Positions 40,556 to 50,300 of a DNA stretch of 64,000 bases are shown here, piece by piece. The notes beneath the pieces are model-generated. The model ran no database searches, was not told where the DNA came from, and saw nothing but the letters and a program-made list of their open reading frames with translations. The first letter of the stretch is position 1; each line of letters starts with the position of its first letter. The translations under genes and the position numbers were made by a program. Origin of the DNA: Proteus terrae (GTDB lineage: Bacteria; Pseudomonadota; Gammaproteobacteria; Enterobacterales; Enterobacteriaceae); the NCBI RefSeq assembly GCF_003144325.1, contig NZ_PENS01000001.1, positions 310,001-374,000 on the forward strand, in the 5' to 3' direction.

Positions 40556-41392
40556 TTATGTCGCCCATATACGAGGCGGCTCAGGGCAATACCCTAACCA
40601 GTGTTGTCTGACGGCTTGCCAAACTTGAGCAAAACACGCCATCATCGGCTCTGTTTGCGAGCCTAATAACCGTAAAACTAAAATACCGTCTACATCCGTT
40701 AAACCATATTCGATAACATGATCATAAGAAGCGGAGAAAGCCTCGATACTTTGTTGAATAAGGCTTTTTAATTCGTCAGCTGCGGGATAGATATAAAGTG
40801 ATCCCAACATCGGAAACTCACGCATGGCAGCCGATCTTTTTTGTAAACCATCGACAAAAAGTGACTCAGTTAATGTCAGTTTTTCATCGATATAGATATT
40901 TAAACGCCCTTTTACATTGCCATCTTCAAACCATTCATTTAAAACGGGACGACCAAAACATTGAATTTCCCAGCCAATAAATCTGGCAGTAGATGCAATA
41001 TGAATATGTGTTTCTAGGCGAACTTGGGCTTCAGGAAAAAAGATATTTTCTTGAGGTAACCACTCTAAAAAACCATTAGCTGCCACTTTTAAGGTTTGAA
41101 CTTGCCGAGCAACACCGCCAGCACTACGGTAAAACTTAGTGGCTCCGGGTGTTGTGAGCAATGCATGTGCTTGGGGTTGCACATCAATATTAATCAATAG
41201 TTTATCGCCACCGACCACACCACCTGGGGGATGAAGCAAATAAGTGTGTGCAATACCTTGCTCAGGATAAAAAGGACGCTGAACCATTAATGGGCCGATA
41301 TGACGCTTTTCTGTAAGACGTGTTATTTCGCGTTTTACTTCATAACGTAAAACGATTTCAGCAAGCCAACCCTTCCCTGAAAAGTCAGACAT
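40556..41392 (-). CDS. ureD: Urease accessory protein UreD
   Basis: UreD (UreH) is the scaffold that binds apo-urease and recruits UreF and UreG for nickel and CO2 delivery. The 278-aa protein contains the family features [28 protein letters not shown] and [14 protein letters not shown]. The start is the ATG at 41392, behind an ideal AGGAG. It is the first gene of the ureDABCEFG operon and is divergent from the activator ureR across a 493-bp AT-rich gap. Confidence 0.96.
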   Translation of the reverse strand: MSDFSGKGWLAEIVLRYEVKREITRLTEKRHIGPLMVQRPFYPEQGIAHTYLLHPPGGVVGGDKLLINIDVQPQAHALLTTPGATKFYRSAGGVARQVQTLKVAANGFLEWLPQENIFFPEAQVRLETHIHIASTARFIGWEIQCFGRPVLNEWFEDGNVKGRLNIYIDEKLTLTESLFVDGLQKRSAAMREFPMLGSLYIYPAADELKSLIQQSIEAFSASYDHVIEYGLTDVDGILVLRLLGSQTEPMMACFAQVWQAVRQHWLGYCPEPPRIWAT

Positions 41393-41885
41393 ACTCACTC
41401 CTGCCAACTCGGCAAAATTATCAATAAATCAGGAAAATACGTGAATACATACAGCGCTATCCATAAGATTGAGTCATTCAAAATCAAATAGAAAATAAGC
41501 TAATGAATGTTGGATAGGGTGTGGATAAAAGACAAACAGTGATATCCTAAGAACAGGATAATCTCCTTCGTCTGTGACGCGCGATTCTACACCTTATTAC
41601 GAAAAATGCGTTTTGAATAAATAGCAATTTATTTAGAAAAAATGACACTGTTTAAAATAAATGTAAAAAATGAGCAGATATCTATATAGTCATGTTTTAT
41701 CAACAAGATTATATTCTGCTTCACTCTCATTCTGCTTTGCATGACAACACTAATTTAAATAGAATAATCTCTCTATTTATTATTCTAGACGTGGCTTATC
41801 AGTTTATACAACCAATGAGCTAATTTTGAGTATTGTTCATTTAAGCAAGATTAATGCTTAACTTGCCTACGGTATATCGGAGATC
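41393..41885. promoter_or_regulatory. Divergent ureD-ureR control region
   Basis: The 493 bp between ureD and ureR are AT-rich and hold no gene. In P. mirabilis UreR is known to activate both genes in the presence of urea, and H-NS silences them at such AT-rich DNA. I could not place UreR sites with confidence by eye. ureR has GGAG four bases before its ATG. Confidence 0.7.
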
Positions 41886-42776
41886 ATGGAATACAAACAC
41901 ATCCTGTCCTCTAACCAAATGTCTTTAAAAACGTTTTACATCGAAAACCCGATGGTAGCGATGGTTAGTGGCGCAAAAGGTACGATTTGCATCAATGGAC
42001 AAACTATTGATGTATCCAGCCATTTAACGCTTATTATTCCGAAATACAGTCAAGTCTCTTGCGATATAGTCAGCCAATTTACGCATAAATCGATTGAACT
42101 ACACACGCTTGTGTTATGTGAAACAGAGCTTCAATCTGTTTTCTCTTTACTAAAGCCTTTAATTAAATCTAGTTCACCACTAACAAGCCACCTACCTGCT
42201 TACCATTTATCAACGCCTGAAGTGATAAAAAGTAATTTTGGAATTTTAAAACAGTGCTTACCACTTCCACATGGCTCTCCATCTCAAGAAACCATGTTTA
42301 TGCAGCAATGTTTGTTTTTTATTTTGATGGCGGTGTATCAAGAAGGTATCGATATTTTAAATATCTTCCGATTTAACTATGATGAGCCCAAAAATCAGGC
42401 AATTACGCATTTAATTACGCAAGATCCGCAAAAAAAATGGCATTTAGAAGATGTGGCTAAAACACTTTTTACAACACCATCAACGTTACGTCGGCATTTA
42501 AGTAAAGAAGGTGTCTCGTTCTGTCAGCTATTACTGGATGTCAGAATGGGGATTGCTTTAAATTACCTGACATTTTCTAATTACTCTGTTTTTCAAATAA
42601 GTCATCGCTGTGGTTTTGGCAGTAATGCCTATTTTTGCGATGCTTTTAAACGTAAATACGGCATGACGCCTTCACAATTTCGTATTCAGTCTCGCCAATC
42701 TAACGATCCCTCAGCGATAACAAAGCTATCAGAGAAGATTGCTGAGCCTAATAGAAAGATATTTCAAACCTTATAG
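41886..42776 (+). CDS. ureR: Urease operon transcriptional activator UreR (AraC family)
   Basis: UreR is the urea-responsive AraC-family activator of urease genes and of itself. The 296-aa protein has an N-terminal cupin-like sensor domain and a C-terminal double helix-turn-helix ([23 protein letters not shown], then [31 protein letters not shown] in parts, about residues 185-280). It is divergent from ureD, as in P. mirabilis. Its stop lies only 2 bp from that of the convergent mtgA, with no terminator between, so the two transcripts may overlap. Confidence 0.95.
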   Translation: MEYKHILSSNQMSLKTFYIENPMVAMVSGAKGTICINGQTIDVSSHLTLIIPKYSQVSCDIVSQFTHKSIELHTLVLCETELQSVFSLLKPLIKSSSPLTSHLPAYHLSTPEVIKSNFGILKQCLPLPHGSPSQETMFMQQCLFFILMAVYQEGIDILNIFRFNYDEPKNQAITHLITQDPQKKWHLEDVAKTLFTTPSTLRRHLSKEGVSFCQLLLDVRMGIALNYLTFSNYSVFQISHRCGFGSNAYFCDAFKRKYGMTPSQFRIQSRQSNDPSAITKLSEKIAEPNRKIFQTL

Positions 42777-42778
42777 AG

Positions 42779-43480
42779 TTATGACAAATTATTTTTCTTT
42801 AAGAAGCTAATTCCCCCCATTAGTCGCATCTGATTTAAGATCCACTGTTGCCGCTTTAGAGTATAAGCAGAAGGTTTATTTACATGATAAATATGCGGAT
42901 TAGGTAATACTGCGGCTAGTAATGCGGCCTCATGACTTGTGAGTTGTTTTGCTGGCTTTCTAAAATAGTGTTGGGAAGCCTGCTCTACACCGAAGATCCC
43001 ATCACCAAACTCAACAATATTCAGGTATACGGTTAAAATACGTTTTTTTGACCAAATAAGCTCGACAACGGGCGTCATTCCCGCCTCAAGCCCTTTTCTT
43101 ATCCAACTACGACCATCCCATAAAAAAAGATTTTTGACAGTTTGCTGAGAAATAGTCGATGCACCACGTAATGTTTTCCCGTTGTTATGATTTTTTTTGA
43201 AAACTTTCTCAATAGCATCAAAATCAAAGCCCCAATGTTTGGGAAAATTTTGATCTTCAGAAGCAATCACGGCTAAATACATCACTGATGCTATCTCTTT
43301 TTCACCCACCCAAGTGGAATGTGATACATAAGAGAAATCAAACTCACTCCAAGCAGAAATTTGTCTTTGAACCATAACAGCAGAAAAAGGCACAGGTAAA
43401 AAAGAAAACAGCACAACTGTTAACAGCCATAAAGCAATTAAAATAATTAATACTTTCTTTAACTTTCTCACCAGTACCAT
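42779..43480 (-). CDS. mtgA: Monofunctional peptidoglycan glycosyltransferase
   Basis: MtgA polymerises lipid II into glycan strands in the periplasm. The 233-aa protein has one N-terminal membrane anchor (about residues 8-30) and a GT51 domain: catalytic Glu75 in [31 protein letters not shown], and the second Glu in [17 protein letters not shown]. It is followed on the same strand by elbB upstream (21 bp gap), reproducing the E. coli arcB-elbB-mtgA order. Confidence 0.96.
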   Translation of the reverse strand: MVLVRKLKKVLIILIALWLLTVVLFSFLPVPFSAVMVQRQISAWSEFDFSYVSHSTWVGEKEIASVMYLAVIASEDQNFPKHWGFDFDAIEKVFKKNHNNGKTLRGASTISQQTVKNLFLWDGRSWIRKGLEAGMTPVVELIWSKKRILTVYLNIVEFGDGIFGVEQASQHYFRKPAKQLTSHEAALLAAVLPNPHIYHVNKPSAYTLKRQQWILNQMRLMGGISFLKKNNLS

Positions 43481-43500
43481 CTGCTGTTTTTACCTACTCT

Positions 43501-44151
43501 TTATGCCATTTCAAGGACTTTCTTAACCAGTTTCTCAATACCTACCTGTGCTTGTGCAATAGATTGTGCAAGCATATACGCAGGAGTTGTGACAACACGA
43601 TATTTTTCATCAACAACAATATCATCAACAGGGCAATCTATATGGACGCCACCCATTTTTTCGATTGCATGTGCTGTTTCTGTGTCATTTCCAATTGTTA
43701 ATTTTACTGGAGAATTTAACATTTTTGGTAACATTACAGGTGCAATACACATTAGCCCTAATGGTTTATTTTGCTGATGCATCGCTTGTACAAACCTTAA
43801 GAGATCTTTGTTAATTTCACAGTTACTCCCTTTTGTTGCGAAATTGCACAAATTCTTCGCTGCACCAAAACCACCAGGAATAATGACAGCATCAAAGTTT
43901 TCAGCCTTTGCCTCTGATAAAGGGGATATTTTCCCACGAGAAATACGAGAAGATTCTTCCATCATATTCCTTTTTTCTGATTTTTCTTCACCTGTAATAT
44001 GATTAATTACAGTTGGTTGTAAATTATTAGGTGAAAAATAATGAACTTCAGCATTATTTTGGCTTAAAGCAAGCATTGTGAGCACTGATTCATGGATTTC
44101 ACTCCCATCGAATACACCACAGCCACTTAAAATTACCGCAATTGATTTCAT
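43501..44151 (-). CDS. elbB: DJ-1/PfpI superfamily glyoxalase ElbB
   Basis: ElbB is a 216-aa member of the DJ-1/PfpI superfamily; E. coli ElbB (217 aa) has weak glyoxalase activity and an old link to isoprenoid synthesis. The sequence shows VILSGCGVFDGSEIHESVLTM in parts, IIPGGFGAAKNLCNFA and PLGLMCIAPVMLPK, where the cysteine is the nucleophile-elbow residue. The ATG at 44151 follows GGAGAAAGAT; 30 further upstream codons are open but lack a site. It lies between mtgA and arcZ/arcB, as in E. coli. Confidence 0.94.
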   Translation of the reverse strand: MKSIAVILSGCGVFDGSEIHESVLTMLALSQNNAEVHYFSPNNLQPTVINHITGEEKSEKRNMMEESSRISRGKISPLSEAKAENFDAVIIPGGFGAAKNLCNFATKGSNCEINKDLLRFVQAMHQQNKPLGLMCIAPVMLPKMLNSPVKLTIGNDTETAHAIEKMGGVHIDCPVDDIVVDEKYRVVTTPAYMLAQSIAQAQVGIEKLVKKVLEMA

Positions 44152-44271
44152 ATCTTTCTCCGTTTGTAGTAGATTACTAGTTACCCATTTATAGGTGTAA
44201 GCACCAATCGGCATCACATATTTAAATGTTTCTTGTAACAAAAAAACTTATCTTTGCTATTTTGTTGCTTG

Positions 44272-44277
44272 TATGAT
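44272..44277 (+). promoter_or_regulatory. Probable arcZ promoter -10 box
   Basis: TATGAT lies 7 bp before the inferred arcZ start. A weak TTATCT at 44248-44253 is 18 bp further up and could be the -35 element. It faces away from elbB. Confidence 0.55.
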
Positions 44278-44283
44278 GTATGG

Positions 44284-44399
44284 AATAGTTTCATCCTATT
44301 CGCCTATGTAATGAGAATCAAAAAAAGCGGATAGAAAAGTTTCCCTGGTGTTGGCGCAGTATTCGCGCACCCCAACCTTCGGTTGGGGTTATTTTTTTC
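44284..44399 (+). ncRNA. arcZ: Hfq-dependent small RNA ArcZ
   Basis: The block TTTCCCTGGTGTTGGCGCAG with TATTCGCGCACCCC at 44340-44373 is nearly identical to the conserved 3' half of E. coli ArcZ, the processed part that pairs with rpoS, flhDC and other targets. It ends in a 9-bp hairpin (44369-44377 with 44381-44389) and a T run. The location between elbB and the 3' end of arcB, on the opposite strand, is the E. coli location. The 5' half is diverged but folds GAATAG...CTATTC. ArcZ links the Arc system to sigma-S and motility; in E. coli it is ArcA-repressed. Ends are estimated. Confidence 0.92.
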
Positions 44400-46725
44400 T
44401 AGTGTCTGATAACCAGTTTCTTAAACTTTCCACATCCTTTCTCCAATCTCTTTCTAGCTCATCTACCCACTCTTGTACATTGTCCCACCAAGCAGGTAAT
44501 TCCGATGATTGGATCTGTTTAGCGAGTTGCTGTAAATGTTTTAAACCTATAGAACCCGCTGCTCCTTTAATTTTATGTCCTTCCTCAGTGATGCCCTTCT
44601 GATCACGTGCAGTCATGTTAGATTCAAGGACAGACATATAACTTGGCATCATCTTCTCAAAAACATCTAGACCATCAGTGATTAATTGAGGTCCGACAAG
44701 TTCGATGTATTGATTCAGCATGTCTATATCTAATAATTCTTCATTTTTATTCAACAATTCCGATGACTCATTACATGGCACAGAAACCGCACCATCCCCC
44801 CAGAATTTATTGATAATCGCGGTAAGCGCATCCACAGAAAGTGGTTTACTTAGCACATCATTCATTCCTGCATCCAAATACTCTTTTTTATCTTTCAAAA
44901 CATTTGCTGTTAAAGCAATCAGAGGAGGAAGTTCATTACTGTCGAATTCTTGACGTAATTTTCTTGAAATATCGAACCCTGTCATATCTGGTAATTGAAT
45001 GTCTAATAGCACTAAGTCATATTCATCAGGCTTAAACATCGATAATGCTTCTTGCCCTGTCATTGCTACATCAACAGTATTACCCAATTTTTCTAAAACA
45101 GAGCAGGCGACAATTACATTGAGTTCAATATCTTCCACAAGAAGAATATTTAAAGCCGGTAATAAGAGCTCATCATCACTTTCGATATTGTGCTGCTCTT
45201 CAATCGCAGGAGCGACGATAGAGAGAGTAAAAGTAGACCCCTTACCTAACTCACTCTCAACACGGATATCACCGCCCATATGCTGTGCTAGGCGTTTTGA
45301 GACGGCAAGTCCGATACCCGTTCCCGTTGCAGAACGACCACCTTGACTATCATTAACTTGATAGTACATAGCAAAGATCTTCTCCAGCTCACTTTTTGGA
45401 ATACCAATTCCGCTATCTTTCACTTCAAAGAACAACTTATCTGGCGCTTCTTGCCAAATACGCACTTTGATTTCGCCTTCTTGGGTAAACTTCACGGCAT
45501 TACCGATGAGGTTCCATAAGATCTGGCGTAATCGAGTTCCATCAGAGGTTATTTTATGTGGTAGTGTTTCTTCTGCTTCCAGTGTGAATTTCAATCCTTT
45601 TGGCTGTACTAACAGTCCAGACAGATTTTCTAAATCAGAAATAAATTCAGTAAAGTCAATTGGCTGGTTATCTAATTGAATTTTTCTACGCTCAATTTTG
45701 TCCATTTCAATCACGTCATTAAAAATATTTCCTAACGTAATCGCACTCACATGTATGGTTTTTAAGTAATTGAGTTGTTCTGGCGAAAGCTCGGTATCCA
45801 ATAAGATACGGCTTAACCCAACAATACCATTTAGCGGTGTACGCAATTCGTGGCTGATTGTTGAGATAAAGGTGGTTTTATCACGGCTCGCGTTCTCTAA
45901 CGCGTCTTGATAGCGCTTACGCTCTGTAATGTCACGTCCAAAGCCCATTAAGCCATGACGTTTACCAATACGATCATAAAACGGCACTTTGCGCAGCTCA
46001 AAACAAGCCTTGCGTCCATCTGGATAAACTAACCATTGCTCATAAGTGAGTGACACATTATGACGGAAGACTTTCTCATCTGTTTCCATCACTTTTATTG
46101 CAATATCTTCGTCATAAACATCAAGTGGTGTTAAACCGATAAGCTGCTTCTCGCTTTTGCCTGTCAGTAATTCCGTCGCGCGGTTACATCCTGAAAATTC
46201 ATTGTCTTCATTGCGGTAATAAACTAAGTCAGGAGAGGCATCAAGGAATGAGCGTAAAAGTGAGGATTGCTGTTCAAGCTCGATTTGCGTCAATTCACGA
46301 CGCTTCATTTCGCTTTTTAGTTTTTCGAGTAGTTCAAGGTGTGCTTTTTCAACTTTTTCACGCTCTTGAATTTCCAAGTTTAATTGCTCAATATTCTCTT
46401 TTAATTGAGAGTTAAGCTCTAAGTCGCGCTGACGCATTACCCCAAGTTTATCCACCATACGAGATAAACGGCGTCGTGACTCTTCAAGTTGTTCAACCAC
46501 AACAGAGAGAAAATAGACAGCCCAAGGCGTAATAATCAGCCCAAAGAAAATAGAGCGAACAAGGTCAATACTGGTAACATCACCTGCAAGCAAGAATGTC
46601 ACCGCCATTTGAACAACCATCGCTAAAACAACTAATGCAGAAGCCAACAATAATGAGAAGCGAATTAGCCCCAGCCTCATCATTAAGTCAACGTAGTATT
46701 GGGCAAGCCCTTTGAGCAATTTCAT
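44389..46725 (-). CDS. arcB: Hybrid sensor kinase ArcB
   Basis: ArcB senses quinone redox state and phosphorylates ArcA through a His-Asp-His relay. The 778 aa equal E. coli ArcB. It has two membrane helices (about residues 22-46 and 56-77), a coiled coil, and a PAS domain holding the redox cysteines at the E. coli positions Cys180 and Cys241. Next come histidine kinase His292 (ISHELRTPLNG), an ATPase domain, a receiver (LLVEDIELN, LLDIQLPD) and a C-terminal HPt domain (GHKIKGAAGSIG). The ATG at 46725 follows GGAG. The stop lies in the arcZ terminator region, convergent with it. Confidence 0.97.
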   Translation of the reverse strand: MKLLKGLAQYYVDLMMRLGLIRFSLLLASALVVLAMVVQMAVTFLLAGDVTSIDLVRSIFFGLIITPWAVYFLSVVVEQLEESRRRLSRMVDKLGVMRQRDLELNSQLKENIEQLNLEIQEREKVEKAHLELLEKLKSEMKRRELTQIELEQQSSLLRSFLDASPDLVYYRNEDNEFSGCNRATELLTGKSEKQLIGLTPLDVYDEDIAIKVMETDEKVFRHNVSLTYEQWLVYPDGRKACFELRKVPFYDRIGKRHGLMGFGRDITERKRYQDALENASRDKTTFISTISHELRTPLNGIVGLSRILLDTELSPEQLNYLKTIHVSAITLGNIFNDVIEMDKIERRKIQLDNQPIDFTEFISDLENLSGLLVQPKGLKFTLEAEETLPHKITSDGTRLRQILWNLIGNAVKFTQEGEIKVRIWQEAPDKLFFEVKDSGIGIPKSELEKIFAMYYQVNDSQGGRSATGTGIGLAVSKRLAQHMGGDIRVESELGKGSTFTLSIVAPAIEEQHNIESDDELLLPALNILLVEDIELNVIVACSVLEKLGNTVDVAMTGQEALSMFKPDEYDLVLLDIQLPDMTGFDISRKLRQEFDSNELPPLIALTANVLKDKKEYLDAGMNDVLSKPLSVDALTAIINKFWGDGAVSVPCNESSELLNKNEELLDIDMLNQYIELVGPQLITDGLDVFEKMMPSYMSVLESNMTARDQKGITEEGHKIKGAAGSIGLKHLQQLAKQIQSSELPAWWDNVQEWVDELERDWRKDVESLRNWLSDTRKK

Positions 46726-47398
46726 TGAAAACTCCAATATATTGAATCTATGGAATGATAACCCAAAAATGAATTGGCGCAGTGGCGAACATTCAGAAAT
46801 CTTGCTAAGAGTAGTTATTTCTCATTACTTTGTTTGATTTAACTCTCTATTTTCTCTTAACAAGAACCTCTCCGATATATGTATTCATAAAAATAATGCA
46901 AAACTTAATTGCATAAACGATAGCGATATCAACGATAAATAGACCTTACTAGAAAAAATTCAATTTGTCTTTTTTTATACAAAATGTATAAAAACAATAA
47001 AAAACTAAATTTATTCTAATCATTAGAATAACTAACTACTCGCTTTTATCATTAAAGGATGTGATAAAGCGAAATGGCTTAAATAAAGTGATATAACTCA
47101 CACTAAAAATAGGTATTAACCTCCTTCAAAAAACAAACATTTTATTTATTTATCAATAAATTAAAATAAAAATTCTCTTATTCATCTTATTCTAGTCAAA
47201 TCTCCTTACACATTGACCTCATTTTTATTTATCGATAAGTTGAAAAGGCATTGCGTAGCTATATAAAAAACACTCCAAGCTAAGCAAACACAACATCACC
47301 CGATGAGCACCCATAAATTTACCTACATACTTTGAGCCAAAACGTTCCTTTTGCGCTCTGTTTTGAGGTGCCCAGTAAACTAAGTAGGAAGCAAAAAA
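46726..47398. other. AT-rich gap between arcB and gltB
   Basis: These 673 bp between divergent arcB and gltB have no gene I can support. In E. coli the radical-SAM gene yhcC lies here, and no trace of it is visible. A minus-strand open frame of 98 codons at 47225-47521 overlaps the gltB start and has no recognisable family. The region is likely to hold long promoters (E. coli gltB uses Lrp and IHF far upstream), but no sites were assigned. Confidence 0.55.
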
Positions 47399-50300
47399 AT
47401 GCTCTATCAAAAGACACAGGAAAAAGACAATTGTGGATTTGGGTTGATCGCGCATATTGAAGGGCAAGCCAGTCATAAAATTGTCAGAAATGCAATCCAC
47501 GGTCTCGCCAGAATGCAACATCGAGGAGCCATTCTTTCTGATGGTAAAACAGGCGATGGTTGTGGATTACTTTTACAAAAGCCCGATCGCTTCTTTCAAT
47601 TAGTTGCTGAGGAAAAAGGCTGGCATTTAGCCAAAAACTACGCTGTTGGAATGCTATTTTTAAGCCAAGACCCTAATATCGCGACACAATGCCGCCTTAT
47701 TATTGAAGAAGAACTTCAAAATGAAACACTCTCTATTGTGGGCTGGCGTAAAGTCCCTATCAACACGGATATTCTAGGTAGTATCGCCCTTTCATCTCTT
47801 CCTTTAATTGAACAAGTCTTTGTTAATGCACCCGCTGGCTGGCGGATAAGCGATATTGAAAGACGGCTCTTTGTTGCTCGTAGACGTATTGAAAAACGCA
47901 TTACTGATAATGATTTTTATATTTGTAGTCTTTCTAATTTGGTGACGATTTATAAAGGCCTCTGTATGGCCATCGATCTGCCACGCTTTTTTACCGATCT
48001 CGCTGATCTACGGATGGAATCTTCAATCTGTTTGTTCCACCAACGTTTTTCAACTAACACCATTCCCAGATGGCCTCTTGCACAACCTTTTCGTTATTTA
48101 GCACATAACGGTGAAATTAATACCATTACAGGCAATCGCCAGTGGGCTAGAGCTCGCGCCTATAAATTCCATACACCCCTTATTCCTGATCTACAAAGTG
48201 CCGCCCCTTTTGTAAATGAGAGTGGCTCAGACTCAAGTTCACTCGACAATATGCTAGAGCTTTTTCTCAATGGCGGTATGGATATTGTTCGTGCAATGCG
48301 GTTATTAGTGCCACCTGCATGGCAAAATAATCCACAAATGGATGAGGATTTACGGGCATTTTTTGATTTTAACTCAATGCATATGGAGCCTTGGGATGGC
48401 CCTGCAGGTATTGTGTTATCAGATGGTCGTTATGCTGCGTGTACGCTAGATAGAAACGGTTTACGCCCTGCTCGCTATGTTATTACCACAGATAACATCA
48501 TCACTTGCGCTTCTGAAATTGGTATTTGGGATTATCAGCCTGATGAAGTGCGAGAAAAAGGACGCGTCGGTCCCGGCGAGCTAATGGTTATCGATACTCA
48601 TCATGGACGTATTCTCCACTCTGCCGAAACCGATGAGGATTTAAAAAGACGCCATCCTTATAAATTGTGGCTAGAGCGCAATGTCAAACGCTTAACGCCG
48701 TTTGAAGAGTTGCCAGAACAGCAAGCCACAGGACAACGTGCTTTTGATGACACCTTATTAGCCACTTATCAAAAACAGTTTGCATATAGCCAAGAAGAGC
48801 TTGAAAACATTTTGCATGTGCTTGCAGAAAATGGGCAAGAAGCGACAGGTTCAATGGGCGATGACACTCCATTTGCTGTTCTTTCTCAACGCCCTCGTCT
48901 TATTTATGACTATTTCAGACAAAAATTCGCGCAAGTCACAAATCCTCCTATAGATCCATTAAGAGAAGCCCATGTCATGTCTTTAGCGACCTGCATTGGA
49001 CGCGAGATGAATGTGTTTTGTGAAGCAGAAGGTCAAGCACATAGACTGAGCTTTAAATCGCCTATTTTGCTTTATAGCGACTTTCAACAACTTGTTAATC
49101 AAGAAACCCCTTATTACCGCTCTGTTCATCTTGATATCACTTATCGACCAACAGAATGCAATCTAGAAACTGCGTTACGCCAATTATGTGAAAAAGCACA
49201 ACAGGAAGTTCATAGTGGCGCGGTGTTATTAGTTTTATCAGATAGAAATATCACTAAAGAGCGACTACCTATTCCTGCCCCTATGGCGGTTGGTGCAGTA
49301 CAAAAAGTTTTGGTAGACAATAATTTACGTTGTGATGCCAATATCATTGTTGAAACAGCCAGTGCCCGTGATCCTCACCATTTCGCTGTACTACTTGGAT
49401 TTGGTGCTACCGCTATTTATCCTTACCTTGCTTATGAATCTTTAGCTCAACGTGTTGATAAACAAATCCTACAAACAAGCTATGCCCAAGTGATGCTTAA
49501 TTACCGCAACGGCATCAACAAAGGGTTGTATAAGATCATGTCTAAAATGGGCATTTCAACCGTGGCGTCTTACCGTTGCTCTCAACTTTTTGAAGCAGTC
49601 GGATTAAATGATAGGGTTGTCGAGCTCTGTTTTGCAGGCGTTGATAATCGAATTAATGGCGCTGATTTTAGCGATTTTGAGCACGACTTATTTAATCTAT
49701 CTAAGCGAGCTTGGTTAGCCCGTTATCCTTTAGAAGCGGGTGGTTTATTAAAATACGCCCATAAAGGGGAATACCACGCTTATAACCCTGATGTCGTTCA
49801 AGCACTACAAAAAGCTGTAAATAGCGGGAAATATACTGACTATCAGCATTACGCAAATCTAGTGCAACAGCGCCCAATCACAACCTTGCGCGATATGTTA
49901 GTTCTCAATAACAAGACAACGCCTATTTCGATTGAAGAAGTCGAACATGAAACCGAGTTATTTAAACGCTTTGATACTGCCGCTATGTCAATTGGGGCAT
50001 TAAGCCCAGAAGCTCATGAAGCTCTTGCACAAGCGATGAATACATTGGGAGGTTTTTCAAATTCAGGAGAAGGTGGCGAAGATCCCGCACGTTACGGTAC
50101 CGATAAAGTCTCTCGCATTAAACAAATCGCCTCTGGTCGTTTTGGTGTAACACCTTCTTATTTAATGAGTGCGGATGTTTTACAAATCAAAGTCGCACAA
50201 GGGGCAAAGCCCGGTGAAGGTGGACAACTTCCTGGCGATAAAGTGACACCTTATATTGCGCAACTGCGTTATGCCGTGCCTGGTGTTACCCTAATATCAC

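Noticed and set aside
44348-44602. 84-codon plus-strand open frame at the arcB 3' end
   Set aside because: It runs through the ArcZ core and terminator and is antisense to arcB; the sRNA explains the conservation.
47225-47521. 98-codon minus-strand frame at the gltB start
   Set aside because: It overlaps the strongly conserved gltB N-terminus and matches no family I know.
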